64,000 nt of DNA from Bugula neritina (taxonomy: Eukaryota > Bryozoa > Gymnolaemata > Cheilostomatida > Bugulidae). Below, piece after piece: positions 36,801 to 49,437 of this stretch. The position numbers were made by a program, and so were the translations under genes. A model generated the notes under the pieces. It saw nothing but the letters and a program-made list of their open reading frames with translations. It made no database searches and was not told the DNA's origin. Location: NCBI GenBank assembly GCA_964035545.1, contig OZ037767.1:24323128-24387127 (forward strand), written 5' to 3'. Positions within the stretch are counted from its first letter, which is position 1, and each line of letters opens with the position of its first letter.

Positions 36801-39800
36801 GGATAGCATCTCTGAGATGTCAAGGTCACGAGGGTTGTTGTACATTTCCAAGAGACACTCTAAGCTACTTGTACAGAATACTATCTCTTCTATAAGACTC
36901 TGCTCCAGTCTGCAGGTTCTGTCTGACACGATCTCCTCTGCTGTCTCTACCTTCTCTTTGTCAGCTGCTGACTTCTCTCTTAGAGCCTCATTCTCAGCTT
37001 TCAGCTACAATGTCAAGCTTTGATGACAAACTATCTTGAAATATCATGGCTTATATAAGGCTGTTGCACCTGTTGAAATATCACAAAATGAAGTGCTTTA
37101 CATTATTCAACAAGAAAACCATTCATGATACATGTTTAATAAATACATACAATTCTAATATAGAGTCAAAATACCAAATATAATTATCTGTATATTAATA
37201 ATCTATTATTCAATGCAGTACACATGTAAGCAGAAATAATAGCACTTGCCTTTCAACATGTGATGAATTAAAACAGGCAAAAGATTACTGATAAGAGAAT
37301 CTTTAACTTGGAAGGAAAGTTTCACGGCTTCACCAACAAATACTGAGTTAGCTGACTGCTTCAACCAGATAATCTTCATACCTTATCTATTGTCTCCATC
37401 CGATTATTCATCTCTTGATCCTTTTCGGCAGCTTCCTCCTCCGCTGTCTGCAGCAAGAGTTCAGAGTTTTCCAGCCGACTTGTCAACTCGGACAGACGAT
37501 TCTCAAATGTAGAAACTGCCGTGTCAAACTCTTGTTGTTTTGAATCCGAGACCTGCATGTGAAGGCATGTAGTTATGAGATGAGTTTAACACACAATGTA
37601 AAGGAGAAACAATTCTCTTAGAATACACTACAAGCATGCTGTAGAATGTGGGTTGACTAACGCAGCTTTTGAAAATATCAAACGAGTCTTGGATAGAATT
37701 CACCTTTCCAAACTGCAAATAAGCATATCTTTCTCAACTAATGGAAGAATCCACTAAAGGAATGCTTTGTAAACTATATATATATTTTACATTTATAAAA
37801 TTAAGATGATCAGCTTCAAACACAGAGCAGAGGTCTGTATAAGTAAAGCCTTCTTTTCTCTTTAAAAGTCACAGGGCCCAATGAAATTTTCATAAAGCTA
37901 ACAGTATCTAGTGACTTGAGCTAAAATATTATTGAGGTAAAAGTTTCCAAATATTAAATCCCATAAAGCAGATGTCTACAGCTTAGAAAATTCTAAATGT
38001 TCAACTTATAAGACAGTAGAGGATTGAGAAGTACCCTTTTCAGATCTTCATAATCAGCATGCAACTCTAGCTGCTGTTCCTTCAACCTAATGATATCATC
38101 AGGGGTGGTAGTGTCTCGCAACATCTCCTTTTGTTCCCAGCTACTCAGCTAAAACACAACGCCTAGCATTAGACGTGAGCATAGTGATAGTACGACTCTG
38201 CTAAAATGTGCCTAGATTAAAGTGGAGATTATTCCTAAGCTCTAGAAAAGCACATAAAAAAGGTAGGTTGGTAACTGAAAAAGATGCGCAATGTAGCAAA
38301 TAGAAGGTGCATAAGAAATGCTAAACTTACATAGAGTTAATAATAGAAGAGCATTGTAATAAATAACCTTTGAAACTGACATCAGTACAATATTATGAAC
38401 CCATACATTAGCTAATAATTGACATTGAATATTCGTATAATTCCTAAGTTTCCATATTTAGAGAGAACTAAAAAATATAACTTTATCTTCATAACTATCA
38501 GTGAACTAAACGACTACATTGAAAATTGTGTGCTCTTACACTTCATTAATTTAGTAACTTCTCACGGATGTACAGATATAAAATAATTATACAGCCTACA
38601 ACTGCAATGCTGCTATGAGCAACCACCCACGCCTCGCTGACAAAGAAGCTATTCAGCTGGTTAGGTTCATTTCATTTGAGTGAAATTGGTATAAATCATA
38701 TACACTAACATACTAAATTCAGCCTCGTTGTAGACAAGCATATGATTTTTAATAGTCAAATGAAAATTAAATAATTAAATTGAACAAATATAACAGGAAA
38801 AGGAAATGTAGTATTCAGTGCAACCACCTCGTGCCATGAATGATTCCACATGCCACCAGTAGACTATTTCACAACTTCTCAATGAGTGGGGGCCAGGAAG
38901 TGGGATAATTATCAGCCGATTGTTATACAGCTCATTTTCAAGGTCATATTTAGGGGGCAAATCACTACAGCAGGTTCTAAGCAATTTTTGTGCAGTATTT
39001 TCTGCCCTAATAACTCTAAGCACAACAGGAAGAAGAAAAGCGACAGAAGTTATTCTAGTGATACGAACCGTGTTTGAATCCCAAAAGGATTACTCATTTA
39101 GTTAACGGCATACAAGACTAAGTATACAATATAGTCTCAAGTATTTTATATCTTAAGTTGTGGCAGCTATTTGCGTTTAACAAGTACCGTGGATTATACG
39201 TTACAACATCCGATGACACAAGGCTGAATGAACAAGCCTACACTCAGAATAGCGTTAAGATAATCTAGTGTGACAAAATAACTCATGTGGAATTCATGAT
39301 ACTGATTTAGTGAGCATCAAGTGGAAAGTTAATTAGCAATAATTAATTTAGCACCTGCAATTATAGTCACAGACAGTTGATTTTCATTTTGAACTTTGAT
39401 ATTTTTATATGCAATTTAATAGTAGTTAGAATTTAGATGACTTAAAATGAGGGCATGGATTTATCACTTATAATTTGAATTTTTTTAGAAATCATTAAAC
39501 TAGATGGCAAGAGTGTGTTTTTGGTTTCCACCATTAAGTTAACAGACAAGAAAAGATCAGAGAAAGAGAGGCTTGCAGACTACAGAAAAAGGCTATTAGG
39601 GGCAGATAAATTCTTATAATCGTGCATAAGTAAAACCTGTCAACTTCTGGTAAACTTCTATCATGTTCATCATATAGCAAATAAAACTTTAAATAAATAG
39701 TTGGGCTAATATCTAACACTCAGTGAATTTGCAACAAAACATCAATTATGTGACTGCAAGCTGTAAACTTGCTAAGAAAACTTTGGGAACCTGTTTTTAG

Positions 39801-42800
39801 TATTTTTGCTCAGGTAATCTGCAATATTAGGTAACCTTGTGACACACAGTTGTGATACACAGCAGGGTATTTGTAACTTCACATTATATGGTCTTCACAT
39901 TTAACAATGAGCAGTACTTGCTTTTCTTAATTCAGAAATATTCTACTAAATTTAGTTTGACTATAAATAGTGATGGCTTTCTTACCTCCCTCTGCAAGAG
40001 AGAAACTTGGCCCAGTAGCTGTACAATCTGTTCATTACTCTCCCCGAGTTCATCATTCAGCCTCTGGCATTCTCTGCAGTGTCAATATACAGCTATAAGT
40101 CTAACAATACTCTCACAGTAACACCCACACAGTAACACCCACACAATAATACCCACACAGTAATACCCACACATTAATACACACACATTAATACACACAC
40201 AATAATACCCACACATTAATACACACACAATAATACCCACACAATAATACCCACACAGTAATACCCACACATTAATACACACACAATAATACCCACACAG
40301 TAATACCCACACAATAATACCAACACAATAATACCCACACAATAATACACACACGATAATACCCACACAGTAATACTCACAACAATGAGCTTCTAGTGAG
40401 AACTGAAAAACTTCCCCCATCAGTTAGGAAAACCCACCATTTTAGAAAGAATTCAATGAATTCACAGTCACAACTTGGCGCACACACCACAATAACCATC
40501 TCTAGTAATACTTAAGCATGTCTTCAATTAATTACACCATTAAGCAATGGTACAGTCTTTAGACAAGATAAGCACATTTCTATAATCTAGGACAGACTTT
40601 AATGTGTGAAGAAATTTGTCTTGGTAAAAATTAAATCTGTAACTGTGACTTATATAAAAAAGTTTCATTTGTCCAAAGAAGATAACTCCGAATTATTCTG
40701 CAACACACTGCATAAATATTACACAGTATATTATACTATTGTATGATATAAATATTACACAGTATATTATATTATTAAATGGTACAAATATTACCCAGTA
40801 TATTATACTATTGTATGATATAAATATTACACAGTATATTATACTATTATATGATATAAATATTACACAGTATATTATACTATTATATGGTATAAATATT
40901 ACACAGTATAATATACTATGCTATATCAACCAAGGTGTCACAGCTACATGTTATTGTTATACTGAGCTATGAGGAACAAGGCACTACATTGATATATACA
41001 TATATATATATAAACAGATAAGATATAATACACACTCTTCTAGGTTAGAACGTTCGTCTATCAACCTATCCGTGTGCTCCTTACAGATGTTGAGCTCTTC
41101 AGTAGCTCGTGTCAGCTTGCTGTTCAGTTCCGCATGTTCCTCGGCTGTGGGCAAATCAGCTAAGTAAAGTCTAAGTCTTGATAGTTCTTTAGTGGCATAA
41201 TCACCTGGAGCATTAGTACTTATATGTTATAGTAATAGTGAAAAGTATTATATAGTAACAGTGAACAGTATTATAGAGTAATAGTGAATAGTATTATATA
41301 GTAATAGTGAACAGTATTATATAGTAACAGTGAATAGTATTATATAGTAATAGTGAATAGTATTATAGAGTAATAGTGAATAGTATTATATAGTAATAGT
41401 GAACAGTATTATATAGTAATAGTGAATAGTATTATAGAGTAATAGTGAATAGTATTATATAGTAATAGTGAATAGTATTATATAGTAATAGTGAATAGTA
41501 TTATATAGTAATAGTGAATAGTATTAGTGTAATATTATATAGTAATAGTGAATAGCATCAGTATGGTATTATATATAGTAACGATAAATAGTAACAGTTA
41601 GTGATACTATATACAATAATATAAATTGCTTGCCTTCCGTTTTCAGAGTTGTCTGCTTTTTCTCAAGTGCCTCTTCTTGTTCATGACTCAGATTCAGCTG
41701 AAAGACACAAACAGCTGTGGAATGTTTCACATATCAGATATACACATGTTGCGGGTGAATGCTGTGCAATGCATTTTTATAAATGAAAATCAAAAATATA
41801 CCAGAAGAAAAATGAAATGGGCAAATATTTATGTTTAGTCTATCCAATCTGTTGATTTATTCACAGTCGTCACACTGCACAAGCATGTTTTTTGTGTTCC
41901 AGTAAAATTTCATTGATTTATTATTATAAATATTTCAAAAAACATAAGCTTCAAACAGCATCCAAACTTTTTGTCCATTCGAAAGACGAGTCTATGCACA
42001 ATTTTATAGATTGTGTTTAGCAGCAAACCGAGAAAAATACTTATTAATGTAAAAATTAGATCACTAATGCACATGGTTTACACACTGCATATTCTACACT
42101 ACACACAGAGTACTATACACTACACAGAGTATTACTATACACTACACACAGAGTACTATACACTACACAGAGTACTATAAACTACACACAGAGTACTATA
42201 CACTACACAGAGTACTATACACTACACAGAGTACTACTATACACTACACAGAGTACTATACACTACACACAGAGTACTATACACTACACACAGAGTACTA
42301 TACACTACACAGAGTACTATACACTACACAGAGTACTACTATACACTACACAGAGTACTGCTTACCAACTTCTTGTAGTACTCCAACTGCTGCTGCATAT
42401 CAGATTTCTGAGTCAAGACAAGACACTTCAGTTCTGCTATTTTGTGTTCAGCCTCCCTGCATAACAGTGTAGATCACATGTAGACAGTGTAGATTACATG
42501 TAGACAGTGTAGATCACATGCAGACAGTGTAGATTACATGTAGACAGTGTAGATCACATGTAGAACAGAGTAGATCACATGTAGAACAGAGTAGATCACA
42601 TGTAGAACAGAGTAGATCACATGTAGAACAGAGTAGATCACATGTATAACAAATGTATATTTGGTGAAATGAACTATATATACGTGGAATAATGAATGTC
42701 TAGACTCTAAAGTCTAGACAGTTTAACTACATGTAGGACAAGTCTAGACCTGGTAATCTGACTCATATGTGAAACAAGTTAAATAATGACACAAGAACCA

Positions 42801-45800
42801 CATCTATTTAGTCACCAGGCAGATTGAGCAAATTCTGGCAGAGGGAGGGAATATGCCAGGGGGGGGGATTAAAGTTATTTTAAATTTTCTGAGGTGCTGT
42901 ATTCAAAAACAGTAAATAAATGACGCAAAATATAATCTATTAAGATGTCATAACATATTTATATCATATCACATCACGACACGAGTAACTAACCAATGGA
43001 AACCTAATATATGAACATGCATAGCACGTTTATTCAAAAGTGACTTTCAAATCAACACAATAAAAAATACCTGTAGTATTTAGAATGTTAGTTGCTACCG
43101 CTAACGGTGCTAGAAGCGAACCCACCTAAGAAACCTGGTCATATTAAATATATTCCATTATTTCAATTGTCATTTATCCACTAACCCAAGTTGCCGTTCC
43201 AGCTGGGACTTCTCAAACATAACTTTAGCCACAGAGTTGGTGTCGGTGAGTAGTTTAGTTGATGACATTAACCGTCTGTAAGATTCTTCCTGTAGATAGA
43301 CATGCCATGCAGGTGATAGATGGTGTCAGAACAATATCGAAAGCGCAATAAAACATTCCGATAAATATACTCCCAAGCAGATTAACTTTGTAACATTCCG
43401 ACAGAAAGTACAGGACTGGAAATATTTGAGCACTGCTATGAAGACAAAGAAAATTTTGAATTTGTACATTTTGTCTGAATTTCAACAATTTGAAATAGAA
43501 AATACACTTCAGCCAAAAATGACGAAATCATGTAAAATCATTGAAATTTTACTGCATAAAACATTTTTTATAAATAATACAGATACACAGTCATTGCAAG
43601 ACTTTACAGGATATTTCATAACTATCTGCGCGAAAAAGACAAACTAACCTCCTTCTCAAGTTGATTGCTCTCATTTGTGGAAGTCTCGCCGTGATCTTGA
43701 GATACTTGGGCTATAGTTATCTTCCTCAGCTTACTTTCTAAGTCTCTGATTCGCTGTTCTAGCTGTAGCCTTTTCAACTTCTGCCTACCAAACCACAGCA
43801 CAACAAACTACAGTGATGTAAGCACAGCACAACAAACTACAGTGATGTAAACACAGCACAACAAACTACAGTGATGTAAGCACAGCACAACAAATTACAG
43901 TGATGTAAGCACAGCACAACAAACTACAGTGATGTAAGCACAGCACAACAAACTACAGTGATGTAAGCCAAAGCACAACAAACTACAGTGATGTAAGCCA
44001 CAGCACAACACACTACAGTGATGTAAGCCACAGCACAACAAACTACAGTGATGTAAGCCAAAGCACAACAAACTACAGTGATGTAAGCCAATAAAGTTGT
44101 AGTAGAAGCCAAAAGTATTTGATAAGATGTACATCACCATACAGGAGTATATTAGTTTAACTAGTAAACCTTTCTATAAGCATATCTTTTTCCCGAATCA
44201 GGGTCTCAGTGATCGCTCGGACAGTTTCCCATTTACTTTGCTTGTTGGCCTACATAAACAACACTGTTGAATATTACAGTATATTGTAGGTATAATGTGC
44301 ATGCACTACGAGGGTCATACTGCAGGTCCCAGGGCTAAATGCAGCCCATGCCTTTAAAATCTGATTTTTTTTTGGCTTAAGAAAAAAAGATTCCAACATA
44401 ACTGTGAAGTTTTTGGGTGTACTGACTACAAAATTAATAGTCTAACTTCAATTTCCGGTGCTATAAAATAGTTTATGCTATATCAGGCGCTAGTTGATAC
44501 ATGCCAGACAACACTCAAACGAACCTCAAACACCATTAAATTATCATATTTTTTCTATACTGATTCCACAATGTTCCAGATGAGTAACAATGCTTTAAGG
44601 TGTTGAAAATTATTAGCACTCTTATACTCCTGTATTTATCAACTGATTGTTTAGATATTCTGTCGACTAATTTAAATGAATTTTAGGAAATGTTTTATTC
44701 TATCACGACATAAAAAATGAAGCAATTGAATCAAGTACTCATATGTATACAAAACTGAACTTTACGATAAGATGGAAAGGTTTTTACCTTGACACTTGAA
44801 CTCTGAAAGAAGTCGGGTTGAAAGGGTGAAGTAATGTTGCTAGATGCGTCTTTTCTGCTTTCGCCTACATTTAAAAAAACAGTAAGATTTAATTACAGAG
44901 CTACTGTGATGTGTGGATTTATCAGCTTTATCAGTTGAAACTAATTGATAAACAACAAAGCGATAAGTAAATGCATGCTTGCATTATTTCCCCGTCTATT
45001 TTAAATTAATAAGAGAAATTTAAACTGAAATTTATTAAATGATAGCAAAGGCTTGGCCACAGAGGAGGGTAATTTTCCTGTAAATACATTTCATCTTATA
45101 AAAATAAACTAATCACTCAACTACTGTAATGACAATTTTACAAAGTTGATAGCCCAGAAACTCTCATTTTATTGCTTGATTAGAAAATTGAATTTATACT
45201 AAAAGGGGAAATTGATTTCCATTAACTTTAGCATAAAATAGAAATGCTTTGTTCAAGATAAAAGTGTAGTTAACAACAATAGCACAACGAAATAAAATAC
45301 CATACACAATCAGTACAGCTTTCCTACAAAATTTTAATTTCATTTTAGAAAAGTCACAGCTCTTTATGACCTCACAATCTCATCAAGAAGTACTAGATGC
45401 AAATAGCTGCCAGCAACATCTAGTGATAGCACCAAGCCAAACCAGTGCTGTATACAACAGGGTTTACCTGTGGCTTGCTTCTTCTGGTAGACTCTTCGCC
45501 TTCGCTTCTCACAGGATTCACACTCTCCACATTTATCACAAATAGAGGGAGATAGAAGAGTCGTCTTCTCTGATTGAGACCGCCAGGAATTGTCAGCTCC
45601 TGAATTTAGAGCAGAGCTAACTTTACAACACATTATATAATCAAAGTTTTAACAACTAGAATACTGAGTAGGCAATACAAACTGCTACGCACCACCAAGT
45701 ATTTAAAATGATAAAGCCTATAACATACCCTACAATATTATCTGCAATTTTTTTCTAAACAATACACAAAAGTTTTGCAGACAAAGTATATTATAAAACT

Positions 45801-47061
45801 ATCTGTATGGTGTTCAGTTGATGAGGTTAAAGTTAAAATATAAAACAAACCATGAACTATTGTGGTTGTCTTAAGGACATGTTTCTGGTTTGGGGTGGAA
45901 GTTGAAGAATTAGTGCCATGTGTTGGAGCTGTGCAAAAATCTCCATCACCATTGCTGATGATATCTTCAAACCCTGAAAATAGCACCATTACAAATAGAT
46001 ACATTAGAGTTGTTGAAAGGGTTGAACTCAAATATCTTAAGATTAGCTCCAGTAAAACTCATCCTAATATACAGTATACTATTCCAAGGCAGCCTCATTT
46101 TCATTTTAATTACTAATAGTTATCGTCATAATTATCATTACAGTTACTGCAATAGGATTACAGTATTAGTATCACTATGTTGTTCCACTATGAATAGGAT
46201 TATTTGTATTTCAACTTGCAAAGATATAGTAATAAAAATAATATTCAGTATCATAGTGACTTACACTTTAACTCTATATCAAATTCAATGTCATACTCAT
46301 TGAGTCATACTGATACTGATTATCATTATGATACTCATAGTCATACTGATACTCATACTCATACTGATACTGTGATAGTCATAGTCATAGTGATACTAAT
46401 AGTGATAGTATAACTTATCAACTATAACTATAAGTAATAATAATGCTAATAGTTATTAATGATTCATTTTTAGTGATACATGTACTGATTTAGTTTTGCA
46501 ATAAAAATGAGTAATTGCCACAATTAAATTTAATAGTAATACCATTATAATTATTATAATGATTATTATTATTATATATATAATTATAAAACTTAATGCT
46601 GTACTTATTTAAATATATATCAATATTGATATTGATATTGTTATTTAACTACTATTTATTATTTTAATAATTTATATTGAGTAACAGAATATTAGTTATA
46701 TACTAAAAAATTGATATACTTATACTTATAGTAATACCTATACTAATACTAATACTAATAGTATAAGTATTACTTGAAGTAAAGTCAGTATGAGTATAGC
46801 CATAGGTCCTATCAGTGATAGGTGCCAATAATATTCTATAACTACTGATTCACTATCACTAACAGTAACTAAGAGTGAGAGTAACACTAACTGTAAGTGT
46901 AAGTCTAAGTGAAAGTGTTAGTCACTGTCAGTAACAGACACAGTAACACTAACACTGTAAGTGTAACAGTAACTGATTCTCACTCTGAAATTACCAGTTA
47001 CCTTACCTAACACATTAGATTGAACATGTGTTTTCAATTTGTTTTCCGACATTGATGACAT
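33883..47061 (-). CDS. Coiled-coil protein, 574 residues, 15 exons (unidentified)
   Basis: Exons in transcription order: 47061-47007, 45973-45851, 45599-45468, 44864-44788, 44249-44170, 43784-43649, 43289-43186, 42456-42366, 41697-41634, 41144-41036, 40073-39986, 38148-38035, 37552-37382, 37004-36794, 34052-33883 (TAA). They total 1725 nt and every phase agrees, which strongly supports the model. The start MSSMSENK is at 47061. Exon 3 encodes a cysteine cluster CDKCGECESC followed by EKRRRRVYQKK. From exon 5 on, the protein is almost continuous heptad-like coiled coil (e.g. LKRLQLEQRIRDLESKL; NRLSELTSRLENSELLLQTA), ending in a non-helical TPVTISSPREY stretch and a last short helix. The intron after 41634 uses a GC donor. 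It resembles centrosomal, ciliary or trafficking scaffolds in composition only; I do not recognise the family. Confidence 0.88.
36691..36792 (-). repeat. 17-bp minisatellite adjoining a splice donor
   Basis: At least six tandem copies of ctacacagtactactga, units starting at 36691, 36708, 36725, 36742, 36759 and 36776, with looser copies back to ~36645. On the minus strand the array begins exactly at the donor (GTGAGTAGT, first base 36793), and each later unit carries GTCAGTAGT at the same offset. Confidence 0.9.
40105..40380. repeat. ACACCCACACAGTAAT-type minisatellite
   Basis: About 22-25 copies of an 11-bp unit (aatacccacac and variants) just upstream, in transcript sense, of the coiled-coil exon beginning at 40073. 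The long minus-strand frame across it (VLLCGYYC repeats) is a product of the repeat. Confidence 0.9.
40712..40925. repeat. 36-bp AT-rich minisatellite
   Basis: About five to six copies of a unit 'tatgatataaatattacacagtatattatact', inside the coiled-coil gene intron 41035-40074. Confidence 0.88.
41225..41600. repeat. ~22-bp minisatellite agtaatagtgaatagtatta(tat)
   Basis: Some 15 copies lie in the intron that begins with the GC donor at 41633, ending about 35-50 bp from that donor. Confidence 0.9.
42085..42360. repeat. ~18-21-bp minisatellite tacactacacagagtac
   Basis: Some 13 copies run directly up to the minus-strand donor (42365-42360, GTAAGC); unit length varies by insertion of 'ac' and 'tac'. 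Confidence 0.9.
42465..42650. repeat. ~22-bp minisatellite tgtagacagtgtagatcaca
   Basis: Two unit variants (agacagtgtagatcacatgt, then gaacagagtagatcacatgt) start within ten bases of the acceptor of the exon beginning at 42456. Confidence 0.9.
43794..44095. repeat. 29-30-bp minisatellite cacagcacaacaaactacag...
   Basis: Ten copies start ten bases from the acceptor of the exon beginning at 43784. On the minus strand each unit contains an acceptor-like 'cactgtag'. The long minus-strand frame (YITVVCCA repeats) is a shadow of the repeat. Confidence 0.92.
46290..46980. repeat. Low-complexity hexamer/trinucleotide region
   Basis: Mosaic of 'catactgatact', 'agtcatagtgatact', 'tattattatta', 'actaatactaat' and 'agtaacactaac' in intron 1 of the coiled-coil gene. 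No coding evidence. Confidence 0.8.
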
Positions 47062-49374
47062 CTTTATCTTGGGTTACACATTAAATCTGCATACTTACAA
47101 CGTCAATGTCATATGCAAACATTGCCATTGTCATTGTTGCAATGGTAGTAATACTAAATTTGTTTCAGTTTACCTACGTTCATTCAAAAACGCAAGAAAG
47201 AAGCTAACTTTTTGAGGGAATCGCTGTATGGAAACCAGACTAATCACAACAGAAACAAAAGCAGCGTTGCAAGTCAGTTGTGCACCTCAAATAAAGCGGG
47301 TTGTATACGGCCGCATAAATAGACTATTAATGGGTTTTTAGCAGTCGATAACTCCCGGCTTGCAGAGCAAAATATTATACAACCACGTAAAAAAATTGTG
47401 AGATTCTGTACAAAATTATAGAAACTAGAGCTATAGACTGCATAGCTACTCATCTTATTATAATATACTCACTGTTTTAGTTTGAATTAAATGTGTTTGA
47501 ATTTTTTTTATTTTGAACTACTGCATTACATGCATATCTACAAGGTACGCTCTGCCCATGAACAAGAAGGGATGAAGGGAAGAGTAAAAACCACTTTAGC
47601 TGTCCATAAATACTATGATTTATAAGGAAAAGCTTTGTAATGCAAATAAAATTATGCAGAAGAATGTGGGTGGCAAGGATATTACAACCAATGAACTAGA
47701 AAAGATATTATTTCTAGTTCAGTAATTACAACTATAACGTACAAATGTAATCTAGATAAGCCCACTTAGCATGGCTGCAGCAAATAGGTAAAGATATTGA
47801 AATATCACATCACATGATGAGCAAAATACAAATCTAATTTTGACTGAGTATATGCAAATGAAACATGTGCACTGAGAATACGTAAAACGCAAAACGTCAT
47901 GTTTAGAAACCTACTGCAGACACTATTGTCAACAATTTCTATATACCTACGTCATGATGCTAGAAAGCAAGAGTGTGTTACAATGCATTATGTGTGGTAC
48001 CTATCTTGGTGAGTTTAGGCTTCTGCACATTAAGTAGGAATTACTTTTACAATATTCAAAACGTTATGCTGGGCTTGAATAAAAAGTAAGGAGCTCTTTA
48101 GTGATGAAAGGAAATGAGAAGATGACAAATGACCTTAAAGCAATTTAAGTCTCTGCAAGATGATTGGGCTATAAATGGTCCAACTATTTGGAGTACAACT
48201 ACTATTACTTTTATTGGCCTCTAGTGCCTTCTACTTTCTTATAAAAAATATTAATGCTAAAAGATACATTTTGCCAAGTTTCAAATATCTGAGCTAAAGA
48301 AAAAAGGTTATATTCACCCCCCCCCATCTCTTAGCATAATACAATGTTATATATTTTAGCCTATTTGAATATAGTATTACTTCTTTGGCATTTAGGTTTT
48401 TACATGAATACAATTATTTGTTTGGCTTCTTTTTTATTATTTTATTGGTCATCTTTAAAGGCATGACGAGGTTTCTTGTTTTATTAAAAATAGTGACATA
48501 CCACTTGTTCCATGTAAAAGTTTAGAAGAGGTCAATATATAATGTTGTTTAGAAACCTACTGCAGACACTATTATCAACAATTTCTATATACCTACTCAT
48601 GACTATGTAGTCGTCAACTTAATATTAGACCTGCACCTGCAGCTTCTTTGCTGAAATCTAAAGCACAAAATGCAGCTTTCTGTAACTTACTGTGTATTAT
48701 TATTGCCAAAACAAAGTAAATTCCAGTAATAAATGGGAAGCTTAATATTCTCACAAATATCACTTAATATACATAGTGTAAAGGAGTTCAGAATGTCTTT
48801 ACTCTTTGAGTGGCTAGATTTGATAACCAAAAATGTTGCAAAGATACTTTGTGCCTGCGTGTTATGGCATTTGATTGATTATGTCTATGTATGTCCACTA
48901 ATTATCACTAGGTGTAATAATTATCATTGGCAGTTATTATTATAGCAACTTGTTTGTTGTTTACAAGTGCAAGTTCTTGCCAATTGCCTTAAAATTTATT
49001 TAGTATCAACATTTTAATGTAATGATTAAATAATTTCAATTAAATGCAAGTTAACAAATATATAAATGTTATACAATCATTGCATGCATGGAATAATTAT
49101 TTAATAGTTGCAAAAGCTTTTACATCAAATTACTAGCCCGTTCTTAAAAAGGAGATACTAAAATGTTTAAAAGATTGAGTTTTTTGCGTTCAAAAACCAC
49201 GAAACATTGGCACACATACACATATGTGAGTGTATATAGTGGGGTTTACATCCTTGAAGCACTGCCATGGTGACCAGATGGCTACTTCCCCACATGCCAG
49301 TTATATTTGACTGTTTATTAAGTTTCTGTAAAACTAATCAAGCATAACCTTTAGAAAGTAGTAGTGTAAAGGGG
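47062..49374. other. Divergent intergenic region between coiled-coil gene and GST 1
   Basis: Upstream DNA of both genes. It contains a direct repeat of about 60 bp at 47897-47958 and 48539-48600 (shared gtttagaaacctactgcag...). A GC-richer patch near 47295-47370 (tacggccgcataaatag) may belong to the coiled-coil promoter. No gene seen. Confidence 0.45.
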
Positions 49375-49382
49375 TATAAATA
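49375..49382 (+). promoter_or_regulatory. TATA box of GST 1
   Basis: TATAAATA 63 bp before the start codon. The string ATAAATACTGCAGTAG at 49376-49391 recurs upstream of the second GST gene. Confidence 0.6.
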
Positions 49383-49437
49383 CTGCAGTAGGTAAAGTTA
49401 ACCTGTAAACGCTTGTTGGATAAAAACATAGGCTGAG

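Noticed and set aside
37704-37712. 9-nt micro-exon TTTGGAAAG in the coiled-coil gene (minus strand)
   Set aside because: Flanking exons already join in phase 0 without it; it cannot be supported from sequence alone.
40082-40420. 112-codon minus-strand frame with cysteine-rich repeats
   Set aside because: Produced entirely by the 11-bp tandem repeat in an intron.
42085-42650. CRISPR-like repeat arrays
   Set aside because: Units are directly tandem with no unique spacers, in an animal intron.
43895-44140. Repetitive minus-strand frame (YITVVCCA)
   Set aside because: Shadow of the 29-30-bp minisatellite.
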